The position numbers and the translations under genes were made by a program. Under the pieces are notes generated by a model. That model had not been told where the DNA came from. It saw nothing but the letters and a program-made list of their open reading frames with translations, and made no database searches. Positions 44,338 through 54,193 of a DNA stretch of 64,000 bases are shown piece after piece. Every line of letters starts with the position of its first letter. The first letter of the stretch is position 1. The stretch comes from Pyrenophora tritici-repentis (Eukaryota > Ascomycota > Dothideomycetes > Pleosporales > Pleosporaceae), in contig NC_089394.1 of NCBI RefSeq assembly GCF_003171515.1, forward strand, positions 1,736,001 to 1,800,000, given 5' to 3'.

Positions 44338-44949
44338 TCACAGATTTGACCGGAGGACTGAGGGGTTGCGTGAACATGCATACGCGACCCGCATGCATAT
44401 GGAGGACTCACAGCGTTCAGGAGGTGACCAGCCTAGGTGTGTTGAACGTAGCCTGATGATGACGATCGAGCTGATGTCGCTTAACTTGGCCACATCTGGC
44501 AGCTTTTCTTTACCATACGCATTACTGTGGGCAACAATGCAGTCTCGGGTATCATTTCGCTCGTGTTGCTCGAGTAAAGGAATGAGTTGGTCCAGGAAAT
44601 TGGAGAACTGCTCATGAACGTTCAACCAGAGTCTGGCGCTATCAAGGACGCTAATTGGACGCCATGGTCTCGGGATGGTCAGTGCTTCCGCTCTCCACTT
44701 CCCATGGAAAGAAGGCAACCGACTACCATAAGCGACCGTCGTATCCTGCAGACTGCACTGTTGCTCGTTCGAAGTACGGCCGCCTAACACCATCACTCAC
44801 CCGTTGCCCTTTGTCATGTTGAGCATTTCATCCAACGATGAAATGAGGGACTTCGAAATACGGTCCGATAGTCGCACAAGGCCCTTTGCGCTGGTATTTG
44901 TCCTTCGTAAGACAGACTTGTCTCCTCGTGGAGCAATCCAATCATACAT
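44338..44949 (-). CDS. Hypothetical protein, two exons (tentative)
   Basis: A plausible two-exon gene on the minus strand: 44949-44801 and 44752-44338 give 187 residues across a 48-nt GTGAGT..GCAG intron with frame kept. The first exon reads MYDWIAPRGDKSVL .. RISKSLISSLDEML. The second has RLPSFHGKWRAEALTIPRPW and ARLWLNVHEQFSNFLDQLIPLLEQHE, helical and protein-like. The N-terminus may lie further upstream, since the frame is open for about 30 nt before the ATG. The last ~25 residues follow a GTGAGT and may belong to an intron. No family recognised, no neighbours informative. Confidence 0.35.
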
Positions 44950-46482
44950 TTCTGTACTCAACTGAGCTCCTTCTAGAGCATTACCTTCTTACAGATGCTG
45001 ACACGTAGACGTGTAGATTCCAGGCGCGCGTATAGCCAATAGCACGGCAATGGACTAGATGCACTGACTAACATCTTGCGTTCAGTCGCGATAGGTCCCG
45101 TCTAGAAGCAGCTGAGAAACACGAGTTCGCAGTTTGCAACGTCGACGCACCTTATCGCCTTCGGCCGTTGCCCTCCATGCACCTCGTCACGAGCTGAACT
45201 CCCAGACTTTTGATTCAACCAACGATCATTTAGCGAAAGATTTGCATGCAGTATCGAATCCTGAACTGCAAGCCCCTTCTTGCACACCGGATGCACGATG
45301 CATGGCGTCTGCAGTGTACGGAGTGAAACATTCGACGTTCAGCCTCATGCACTTTGTTCATTGCAGCACACAAATATGTGTTCGAGAATGATTTGCCAAA
45401 GGCCAGAGCGACTGCGGCTTCTGCAAGAGGGTGCGATAACTATACAGTTCCTTTCCACTGGATAGGAGTTTAGATTGGATGAGATTTGTTCAAGTGCATG
45501 CATTGCTCAGGGTTACCATTAACGGTAGCAGTCGGGACAGGCTCTGTCTCCTGGCTTCCTCTACGCTCAGATTTTGAAAACAAACCGGGTTACTTGCTGG
45601 AAGTCTGTCTATTGCCTCTCGCCACTACAAGAAGTGGCGGGTTTGACACTCACCAAGGCCTTTGCTGTAACCGGACTACTGCGCACAACATTTTGTAATC
45701 GGCAAATAGCAGTCGAAAGCCGGACGAAACAGCACTTCGCAAGCTTGGCGCGTCGTTGGTACGATGCTCGGGAACAAACATATCTGAGACACGGAGCGGT
45801 GATAAGTTTATGCTTGCTCACCCCGCAGCCTGCAACCCACAGTACTAGTACCCTCACCGCCCGAGAGATCCTCCAGCGGCAGATAATATCTACGCATTTA
45901 GCAAGCTCCTCATGACGGTACCAAGCCAGCCGATCGCATTCACACTTGTGGCGATATGATTCCGATTGATTGCAGGCTCTTGGTAATAGAATCGACGATG
46001 AAGCTCCGTCATGACGTCGAAAAACCTGCCTGTCAAGTTCATCGACAAGTTGACGTGTGCGTGGCAGTGTATCGGAGTTTCCGTCCGTTTCGCCAACCAA
46101 CGGTGAAACACGGTCTCTGTTTTCATGGGGTTTGAGAACCATAGCACGGTGACGTATTCCATACACGAGAAATGAGAGGGGAAGAATTCTGACATGCTGT
46201 CATGCCGTGTGTGGCACAGTAACTTCATGGATATCCTGTTCCGCAACCGTGACAAGAACGTTGCGCCACTTCTCACGTGCCCCCCCCCAACTTCACTCCA
46301 CTTTACGGACGTGATCAGTTGGGGACTTCGGCGCTTTCCCCGCTTCAGCCACAAAGGTTACGACGTTGGATATGGAGCATGATATCGCCAATATAATTGC
46401 TTCTACAGTAAGAGTGAATTATGATTATTGTCGTTAACAGGCCGTTACTAATGATACAAGGAATACTCTACATGTCCAAACT
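44950..46482. other. Sparse interval with unassigned open frames
   Basis: Overlapping minus-strand frames at 45609-46166 and 45890-46354 are open for 150-185 codons. They contradict each other and have no recognisable domain, signal or splice context. A nine-C run sits at 46280-46288. I cannot support a gene. Confidence 0.35.
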
Positions 46483-47392
46483 TTAAAACAAACCACCATG
46501 CAAATCTCGCGTCCCACTGCGACGTTTCTTATTCGCATCACCAGCCTGTAAACGGTCCGCTGCATTTTGAACCAGACCAGCGATGCGCTGGACTTTTGAG
46601 AGAGTAATCTGATCCGTCTTCTTGAACCAGCCAAGCTCCGTCGGAAACTTTTCATTCCCTGCATCTCTGTTAGTTTTATGATACTTGACTAGGTAGTCGT
46701 GGATCATAGACTTACTAAACCAAAACTCGATAACTGAGCGCCTAACCGTAGCCTGTTCAATACTTCCAAACACAGTAATCGGTATACCGGCCTGTCCAAT
46801 ACAGGAATTTACCCTCGCAGCCGATAAATCGCAGTTCCCATTCGTTAAATGACTATCCTTCTGACGTGTAATCGTGGTGTCCGCCATCATATCAACCGTA
46901 ACCGTCTCAGCCGTCCAGTGTCGTCTTGAGCTCTGAAAGACAGTTTCGTTGAAGACATGGTTGTTTCCCAAAGCCGCATCTGCGCGCGACATACTGGCAT
47001 CGTGCTCGAGCACGTTGTGCGCATTAAGTTGATCCAAAGTGAAGGATACAGCATTTGGGTCGGGGTTTACGACGAGGCCTTCTTGCCAGAGGATGCCGGC
47101 TAGTACAGGCTCGAAGTTTATGCCGTTTACCAGGCCGGAGACGACGTTATATTTTGTCATGTTGCGGCCGTCGCGGGGGATGTAGCCGTGGTTTGCTAGG
47201 GTGTTGAGCATGGGACACGGACCACGGACTGGATGTGTTAGTGCGGGTGACGATGTAGTGGAAGGGGGTTTGCTTACCTTGGCCTGGTATGGCAGGCGCC
47301 CAAATATGTGAATTGGAGGAATCGGAACTGAGGTATGGTCTAGCTGAGGCGAGTGTCGCCATCGACACTGTGAGAAAGGTAGTGAGCTTCAT
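46483..47392 (-). CDS. Secreted heme-thiolate peroxidase (chloroperoxidase family)
   Basis: Family PF01328-type enzyme (chloroperoxidase/unspecific peroxygenase group) using heme with a Cys thiolate ligand and H2O2. Exons 47392-47278 and 47228-46483 on the minus strand give 286 residues. A signal peptide is evident (MKLTTFLTVSMATLASA). Family motifs: PCPMLNTLANHG with the axial Cys at 43; NGINFEPVLAG; and an acid-base EHD at 113-115 in NVLEHDASMSR. The intron falls just before the PCP motif. The short size (about 29 kDa) fits the short UPO type. The substrate cannot be told from sequence. A TATA-like GATATAAAG lies about 100 bp upstream. Confidence 0.88.
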
Positions 47393-47486
47393 GGTGATGT
47401 TGTTGTTATTGTGTAGGATGGTTGTGTATGGATGCGACTGCAATGTACGCTTTTGTGGATAGATATTCAGAAAGCGGTATGACTTT

Positions 47487-47496
47487 GCTTTATATC
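47487..47496 (-). promoter_or_regulatory. TATA-like element of the peroxidase gene
   Basis: GCTTTATATC on the plus strand (GATATAAAGC on the gene strand), about 95-105 nt upstream of the start codon. Confidence 0.4.
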
Positions 47497-48051
47497 AATT
47501 TAACTATTCAAAAGAAAAGTCTAGACCTCAAATTCCAAGCGCCAACTCTCTACCCAAACCTGATGATGTAGAATCTTCCGCCACAAAAGTAACTTGATCC
47601 TTCTTTTCCCGTAAACAAATACCCGTGCAGAGCCCGTCTTGCACTTTGCGATTCTAGCCTCGTGACTAGACTGAAAGCGACGCAATCCCGAGTACCGGGC
47701 TCATCGGGGAAGCCCACAGACATGCGCAAGTAGCCACATAGTCGGGAGGAATTGCATGTCGATCTCCTCTAGGTTACCAAACTTTTGTGGCTTCAAGTGA
47801 TGTGTTTTTCTGACATTTTGTGAGCCAATGAGTCGCCGCATGAACCTGCGTACTGACAGCTTGTCAGACGCGTCGAAACGTGACGAAACCTGAGGCTGCG
47901 AATGTAATGATGCTGTAACCCCTGAGAAATATATGCAAATCTGCGTCTTCGTGGTTACACACTCACCTTGTCATTGAATCAAACCATATCGTGCCGGACC
48001 TGACGGAGTTCCTGCCTAGGGCCCTGTGAATCTTCCTAGTCGCAAGGGAAC

Positions 48052-48081
48052 AATCTCCTTCGATCAAAGATCAAGGAGATT
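48052..48081. repeat. Hairpin-forming inverted repeat
   Basis: AATCTCCTTCGATC pairs with GATCAAGGAGATT across an AAA loop, 13 bp apart from one bulged C. Confidence 0.6.
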
Positions 48082-48106
48082 TCGTGCCCTGGATGGATAT
48101 AGAAGC

Positions 48107-48120
48107 TTCCGGGCCCGGAA
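48107..48120. promoter_or_regulatory. 14-bp perfect palindrome
   Basis: TTCCGGGCCCGGAA, 26 bp beyond the hairpin and about 715 bp upstream of the peroxidase start. CCGG-type dyads suit Zn2Cys6 binuclear factors; no direct evidence. Confidence 0.35.
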
Positions 48121-49518
48121 CGCACAAGATTGTGGAGTGATGGTTTGCTCTTATCCACGCTTATATAGCCTGGAGACTGCGTATGTTCTCCTTTGTGACA
48201 AATAACCTAGCACGTAGCCTCGCTGGGGCTATCGGCAAGATCTAGGTGGCGTCGTCGATGCCGGGGATAGAACCGTGAATCGGAGACTGGTTGGAATGAC
48301 ATCACGTGGCGGCGCTTGCCTCCCGGTGCTCCGTGATAGCGTAGAGAGACTGGAACTCTGAAATGAAAAGAACACAGTCTTAAGATGACATGTAAGCTGG
48401 GAGTCCCCGAATAAAGACGGAACACCGTTCCCGTTGTAATGACTGTACTGTACAATTATCCGTCGGATGCTGTAGACCGTACCGAAGTACCTTCCTTTCT
48501 TGGTGGTTGAGATTTGTAAGAATACCTTGGTTTCCGCCATGTGCTTACAGATGACAGGCTGTAGCTGCAAACACTATGCATACAGAGCTGAACGCGCGCT
48601 TACCGGTACTTGCTAGCATCGTGAACCGATGTCCAGGTGTCGAGTAAGAATGGGTGAGGGGCAACAGCCGACCACCAAGATCGCTAGCGAAGCTGGATAA
48701 GCCACAACCCTAACCACCAACAACTGGTCTACTTCAGTAAATTTGTCACTTGCGCCAATCCATGGTTCGCACAAAAAGACGCCTCGCCTCCTCACCGCTT
48801 GCTTCACATCGCTCACATCCGGATCCAACGAACAGCCCTCTCCCACTCTGCTACGCAGACCGGCCGACAGCCCTATATTATCTACTATCGACGCACGCCC
48901 ACGATTGGCCGCGCACCACGGACGCGAAGGAATCTTCTTCTCTCCGCATAAGTCACCTGGCGTGCGGCTCTTCTCACAAGTTTGCCTCCTTGCGCCATGG
49001 ACACGCCATGATTGGCTGCACAGAAACGCCACTAACTTTGCCCGAGAACCAATATCTCTGCTACAATGCCGGGTCACTGACGACGCTAGCAAGCCGTCAC
49101 ACATCTATGGCCAGCAGAAGCTGAGCAGGTGTCGGGATACGCATGCAAAGGGCGTGTAAGGGTTCTTGTTCTAGAAAGACTGTTAATGCGAATCAAATAC
49201 CCCTCGTGTTCTCACTACCCATAATCTGGCAACAACCCAGCATATCCCTTCACACCTTTTCTGTCGCTATCCGACCTTGCTTTTGATACCCTGGCCCTTT
49301 GACAGACTTTCTTATTCGAAACAAGTCTGCTTGTTTTGCCCCGGCATATCTCTCTCGTTACACCCGCGCCCACACTCTGGGTCTTTTGTTCTACTCTCCA
49401 TACTTTTTTGTTCCATTTGCCTTCCATCACCACACCCTCCCAACCAGTCTACGATCGAGATTCCGAAACATTTCTGTTTACACTTTTTTGCTCTTGCAAT
49501 CAAATACGCTTCGAGAAC

Positions 49519-49950
49519 ATGCCGCCTGTATATACAGATTCCGTCATCCCCGAAGCTCCTCCGGCCACCATTCCAAATGCGGGCTCGCGCAGCGACGGCT
49601 TCAGTCCTGCCGCCATCATCGGCATCGTAGTTGCCATCCTTTTCCTGCTGCTTTTGGTTCCCTTGATCGCCATCCTATTACGTCGATATGAAAGCACTCG
49701 ACTACGCGAAACGCCAAAAAGTTCTGGAAGCAGCCTTGCCAGTCTCCGCAGCCACAGCCACAGCCACAGCCAAGAAGAACAACCAAATCTCGGAAGCATC
49801 CTCGTCACAAAAGAACTACTACGCTCCAGTGTGAGGATGGAACGGGTCGACTCTGGGATAAACCGACCGGATCAGATATATGGCAACGGGCGGGATCGGA
49901 CAAGAGGATGGAGTGTCACTGAAGTTCGAGGTGGAGAGTTAAACAAGTGA
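49519..49950 (+). CDS. Small single-pass membrane protein
   Basis: Single exon, 143 residues. A Pro/Ser-rich lumenal or external head of about 30 residues (MPPVYTDSVIPEAPP) without a cleavable signal precedes one strong membrane helix (about 32-54: AAIIGIVVAILFLLLLVPLIAILL). Arg-Arg and a basic, Ser-rich cytosolic tail follow; the tail contains an SHSHSHSQEEQ run (Ser-His dipeptide repeat). The topology fits type III single-pass proteins common in filamentous fungi. No known domain. The start is the first ATG after a long CT-rich leader. Confidence 0.55.
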   Translation: MPPVYTDSVIPEAPPATIPNAGSRSDGFSPAAIIGIVVAILFLLLLVPLIAILLRRYESTRLRETPKSSGSSLASLRSHSHSHSQEEQPNLGSILVTKELLRSSVRMERVDSGINRPDQIYGNGRDRTRGWSVTEVRGGELNK

Positions 49951-50337
49951 AATGGAAAAGATTATCTCGATCGTTTGACTACAAATTCCGGCTTGGGGCC
50001 ACCAAACCTCGGCCATAATGAAGCTTCTCAATGCTTCTCGGATTAGACTTCCGTAATCATGTCCATCAGCGGCGTTAGTCGACTGACTCCAGCGACGAGG
50101 CAGGTACTCGTCTGATGAGTCGAACCATGACGCCGCACCTAATATCCACCATTACGACTCAACTGCCGGCGCCTATAACAGACGACGAATGGCTCCCTTT
50201 GGTAGGGATGGGTGGTGTTCTTGCATGAGCCTTTGTTCGGCCTGAGTAATGATGTTGTAGAAGCTGCGAGTTGCGGTGAGGGCAGCCTGAGACATCCACA
50301 ATGTCGCACCATATCCGCCGCGTGGACTGGAGGTTAT
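49951..50337. other. Convergent 3' spacer
   Basis: Nothing recognised. Confidence 0.4.
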
Positions 50338-51462
50338 TTATAGTTTTCGATACAGGTGCATTTGCATGCGCATGTTTTCCAACTCGATTGGATACTGCAG
50401 TCTGTCGTCCAATCTGAACCACCTGCTGTCATCCTCTGTGATTTTCTCCCAGCTTGCAATCTCCTCTTTGCCCCGTTCATTCTTGTTGCTGCTCGCCTGA
50501 TTCAACAGCGTATGGTCCAGTAGCCACTGCATAGGGTACTTCTTCTCTGCGCCGTTGAGAGTAACTGACGAGTAGCTTCCGGGGCTGTCCACTACCAACA
50601 ACAAGGCTCCAGACTGAAGGACAGAGGTAACGTGTAGCAGGAACTTCTGCGTCAGAGGCAGTGATGTCGTGTAAAGTTCGTTGAGTGTGAAGAGCAGGGT
50701 TACAAGGCTAGCCTCTGCAAGCTGCGAGTTTATAGCAGGTGTAGAAGCTTGAAGCACATCGTGCTGGTGGAACGTAATAGAAATATCCTCCGGATTGGCG
50801 AACGGGACGTTTGCAGCTTTTGCAGCGGCCGAAGCGTACTTTGACAGTACCGGTGTGGTCGTGAGATGCTGTGCCAAGTTCTCCACCACGACATTCCAGT
50901 CTGCAATATCAACGGCCGAGATCTCCATCCTCCTTGGCTTCTTCTTCTTCTTCTCATCATCTCCCTCCTCTTGTGGGTCTAAAGTCGAAAGCAACTTCTG
51001 CAATCCCCCCAATGCCACGACTTCCGCGCCAGCACCTCCACCTAAACACACAACCTTGTAACTCTTCCTCCCATTCTCTTCCTCTCCATCCGCACCCGAA
51101 TTTTCACTCACAAACTCCAAATGATCCCTTAATTCCCATAACAAATCCAAATACCCCAACGCTCGACTTGGGCTCCACCTCGCCGCGTACACCTCAAGAT
51201 ACTCATTCTTCCCAAAAGCAGTCGCAAAGTCGCGATTGTACAAATGACCTTTGACTTCCTGCAGCAACGGCGCAAAATCCGAACTCAAATGTTCAGCAAA
51301 CGAGTTCCGGAAGATATTGAGCAGGAGTTGTTGAAGTTCAATGGGAATGTACTGCGCCTTTGAATCTTCGTTTGGGCGGCGCTCGGCTCGCGGTTTTCCA
51401 GGTTGTTTGGTCGACTCTCTCTGCGCCTTGCGCTTTGCATTGAGTTTGGAATTTGGCGCCAT
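50338..51462 (-). CDS. BMT6: 25S rRNA uridine-N3 methyltransferase, Bmt6-like
   Basis: SAM-dependent methyltransferase; yeast Bmt6 methylates U2843 of 25S rRNA. Single exon, 374 residues. A basic, nucleolar-type N-terminus (KLNAKRKAQRESTKQPGKPRAERR) is followed by LLNIFRNSF and YLEVYAARWSPSRALGY. The SAM-binding loop VVCLGGGAGAE (GGGAGAE at 141-147) is clear, then an acidic/Lys insert, a VDIADW strand, LVTLLFTLNELYTTS, and LLVVDSPGSYSSV. The C-terminal YPIELENMRMQMHLYRKL matches the end block of this family as I remember it. Assignment to Bmt6 rests on that block; other Rossmann methyltransferases are less likely. Confidence 0.75.
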   Translation of the reverse strand: MAPNSKLNAKRKAQRESTKQPGKPRAERRPNEDSKAQYIPIELQQLLLNIFRNSFAEHLSSDFAPLLQEVKGHLYNRDFATAFGKNEYLEVYAARWSPSRALGYLDLLWELRDHLEFVSENSGADGEEENGRKSYKVVCLGGGAGAEVVALGGLQKLLSTLDPQEEGDDEKKKKKPRRMEISAVDIADWNVVVENLAQHLTTTPVLSKYASAAAKAANVPFANPEDISITFHQHDVLQASTPAINSQLAEASLVTLLFTLNELYTTSLPLTQKFLLHVTSVLQSGALLLVVDSPGSYSSVTLNGAEKKYPMQWLLDHTLLNQASSNKNERGKEEIASWEKITEDDSRWFRLDDRLQYPIELENMRMQMHLYRKL

Positions 51463-51804
51463 GACTATCCGCGAGGTAGACCAGTAGATCCGGCAATTCC
51501 GAGCTATTGAAAATTAGAACTTGTTTGGCAGACACAGAAAGTCGAGGGTGAAAGTCTCGTTCTCTTTCTAAGCGAGAAGGTGTGATTCGCGCTTCCGCCG
51601 CTTTCCCCCTCCGTTACTCCCCTCTCTCGGAACGCGTTCCGATGTCTAATCCCGACCACCTCGGGATACCTGACGTTCGCTATTCCTTGAGTCATCTATC
51701 CCACGTATCTCCCTATAAAAACGGCGTGATTCCGCACAAGCACAGCAAACGTGAACAAGAATCTGAAACCATAATCACGCATTCCAAGTGTCAATTCTCA
51801 CATC
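51463..51804. other. Bidirectional promoter
   Basis: Between the divergent BMT6-like and CMD-family genes. TATAAAA at 51714-51720 lies 85 bp before the CMD gene start. Confidence 0.5.
51714..51720 (+). promoter_or_regulatory. TATA box of the CMD-family gene
   Basis: TATAAAA, 85 bp before the ATG at 51805. Confidence 0.45.
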
Positions 51805-52806
51805 ATGCGTCTCCCATACGTCCCCGACCCTCCCAACTTCACAAACGAAGACGATAAGGCCGTCGAGCAGCGGGTTAGGAAAAGACGGGGCGAGAAAGGC
51901 CTTATTGCTTTGGATAGGACGTTGCTTCATGCTCCTCCTGTTGCTGATGGATGGTGAGTACAAGAATTTCTGTCGTGAGATTATGATGTTTAGGGCGCAT
52001 AACTAAGGGATGTACTTGAACTACATGAAGAGCAGAGCCTCAGTAGACGTCACCGATATCAAAACAGCAAACCATTGTAACACCACACACCACAGGAACT
52101 CCTTCCTCGGCGCTATCCGCACAGGCACCAGCCTCCCCACGTCGGTCCGCGAAACAGCAATCTGCCGCGTCGCCGTGTTAAACAAAGCTTGGTATGAATG
52201 GGATTCCCACTCTCCCCTCCTAAACTCCTCACCTGGTAAATATTTCCTCCATCCCATTCCCCCCTCCTATCCTTCCTCTCTCCCCCACTAACACCCCACC
52301 CCCCAGAAATAACACCAACGCACACCTCAACAATCCTGACCCATGTCCCCCATACCCCACCCCCAGCGCAGACCCTCGGCCCCAAACTCTCCGCCGTACT
52401 CGCCTACACAGACGCTATGACGCTCGACGTAACTGTTCCAGAAGAAGTTTTTACAGCATTGAAAGAGCAGTTTAGTGAGAAGGAGGTTGTGGAGATTACG
52501 GCGACGGTGGCGGCCTACAATTGCGTGAGTCGGTTTTTGGTGGCTTTGGATGTTGGGGAGAGGAATGCACAGGAGGGGCCGGGGGAGGGGGGGGAAGGAG
52601 TGAGTAGGAAGGTAGAGGGATGGAGAGCGGGTTGGATTAGATGTTTGTGTTTATATGATGCTAAGACCCTATTAACTTTCCCTACTCTGAAATTCCCACA
52701 GTCAGGGAATTTCCCATCTTCTCTCCCTTTTCATGTATATAACCCACCCAACACCTATCCTACTCCTCAAGCCTTCCTACTCTGTCTCGCAATCTTCCTC
52801 CTCTGA
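51805..52806 (+). CDS. Carboxymuconolactone decarboxylase (AhpD-like) family protein
   Basis: Exons 51805-51953, 52096-52235, 52307-52806 give 262 residues in one frame. The start MRLPYVPDPPNF is common in fungal CMD proteins. Then come RTLLHAPPVADGW (splice), NSFLGAIRTGTSLPTSVRETAICRVAVLNKAWYEWDSH, and after the second intron LGPKLSAVLAYTDAMTLDVTVPEEVFTALKEQFSEKEVVEITATVAAYN, the helical core of the family. The CxxC redox pair of true AhpD is absent, so activity is uncertain. After LDVGERN the sequence enters G-runs (eight G at about 52590) and a non-conserved tail. The true end may be earlier, by frameshift or a missed intron. The frame ends inside the next gene, on the opposite strand. Confidence 0.75.
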
Positions 52807-53579
52807 CTCAACATATGCGAAAAAAGTACATAACTACCAGGCACATAAACCGCCAACACGGTCCAAAACGCATACGCAAACAACTCATTCCGCTCCTTTG
52901 CTAGCGGAATAGCCTTGTACACAAGCCAGCACTCACTCGCGATACCAAGCGGGTACAGCACAAGAAACGTATTATATCTCAACCAAGTCCAAATTTTCGG
53001 TACCCCAAGACCAGAGAGCGAGAAAACGAAATAGGAGTACCGGATCACTTCTGTTACGCTCCAGGCGAGCAGCATGGTGCTATAGGCGGGGGAGTGCCGG
53101 GTCGATGTGGGAAAGGCGGGGGGCGAGGCGACGAGGTGGACGAGGAGGTAGCGCGATGCTACTTGCATTAATGTTGTGAGGAGGGGTGCGCGTACGATAC
53201 CTTTTTGTATTTGTTAGCCACACTGCTCCTCCAGTACATCCCAGAAATACATACCAAACAGACTATGCAACACCTCCATACCCGCAAGCGTCTGCACCAT
53301 CCTAGTATAAACCTCCAACTCGTCATAAACCCTCCCACTCGCCAACCCCTTCTTCGTCGCAGTTAACCAGTCGTCACTGCCGAAGAAAGCGCCGGCTTTT
53401 TGTGCGGTTATAATTTCCCGGCTGCCGACAGTAAGGGTTTGAACGAGCACGCCCGTCCAGAGTGCTGCGGAAACAGCGTTGTAAGCAACGAGGTAGGCAT
53501 TCTTTACGCCTCCGGATTGCTTTGCTGGTCGCTGGTCGTTTGGGGCGGCTGCCTGGGCGGGTTTTGATTTGGATGACAT
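52767..53579 (-). CDS. PHS1: Very-long-chain 3-hydroxyacyl-CoA dehydratase (Phs1/HACD)
   Basis: ER enzyme of the third step of fatty acid elongation, supplying VLCFA for sphingolipids. Exons 53579-53255 and 53200-52767 on the minus strand give 252 residues. Several membrane helices fit the family (KNAYLVAYNAVSAALWTGVLV, YTRMVQTLAGMEVLHSLFGI, YSTMLLAWSVTEVIRYSYFVF). The catalytic block YNTFLVLYPLGIASE contains the Tyr and Glu seven residues apart. The C-terminus RRKIARQSRKA is a basic, ER-retention-like tail. The gene is convergent with, and overlaps by about 40 bp, the predicted end of the CMD-family gene. Confidence 0.92.
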
Positions 53580-54193
53580 TGTTGCACCGACAGTCCCTGC
53601 CTTTACTCTCTCTGAAGATGGGTGGAAAGGAGTGTAGGAGTATCAATTGCGGGAACCTGGACCCTGGGTTTTGTTGGTCGTGGTTGATGTGTGTCCGAGG
53701 CCACTTTGTACCAAGTTCAGATTATTGACGAGGCCTCGGCTCGCGTACCTGAAGACCCTTGCTCGCTTGGCGCGGCCGATGCCGGGGGCCCACGTGCGAT
53801 GAGATCATGATACGTCCATCACATTTGAGGCTCTGCGTCCTCTTGCGTCCGAACATGACGGGAACATGGTGTTGGAACAGCTATTCAACGACACATCATG
53901 AATCACATTTAGTCATATTGTTTACTATATTGTGATAGATGAACGTGTAAATGACAAGTGCCACACTATCCGGAACAGCAACTCCGTGTTATGCAAATAC
54001 AACAACCCCAGCGCCTAGTAACTTAAGACATGGGATACTGTGGGAGGAAATCCTGCAGAAAGAGACATAACGATGGAAGCTTGGGTATCGTGAAAAAGTC
54101 CCAACCATCCCCTAGCCGAAAACTGACCCTGATAAGAAATAGAGTTGGGAAAACTTGCAACTGTCCACCTCTTGACTTCGTAAGCCTTGAAGC
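53580..54193. other. Intergenic spacer
   Basis: PHS1 promoter and 3' region of the RING gene. No feature recognised. Confidence 0.4.

Larger units (their letters stand above)
47393..49518. other. Long gene-poor interval
   Basis: No supported gene. Two dyad elements at 48052-48081 and 48107-48120 are listed separately. From about 49200 the sequence becomes CT-rich, typical of a fungal promoter/leader for the membrane protein that follows. Confidence 0.4.

Noticed and set aside
45609..46354. Two overlapping minus-strand frames of 154 and 185 codons
   Set aside because: Mutually exclusive frames, no recognisable domain or splice context.
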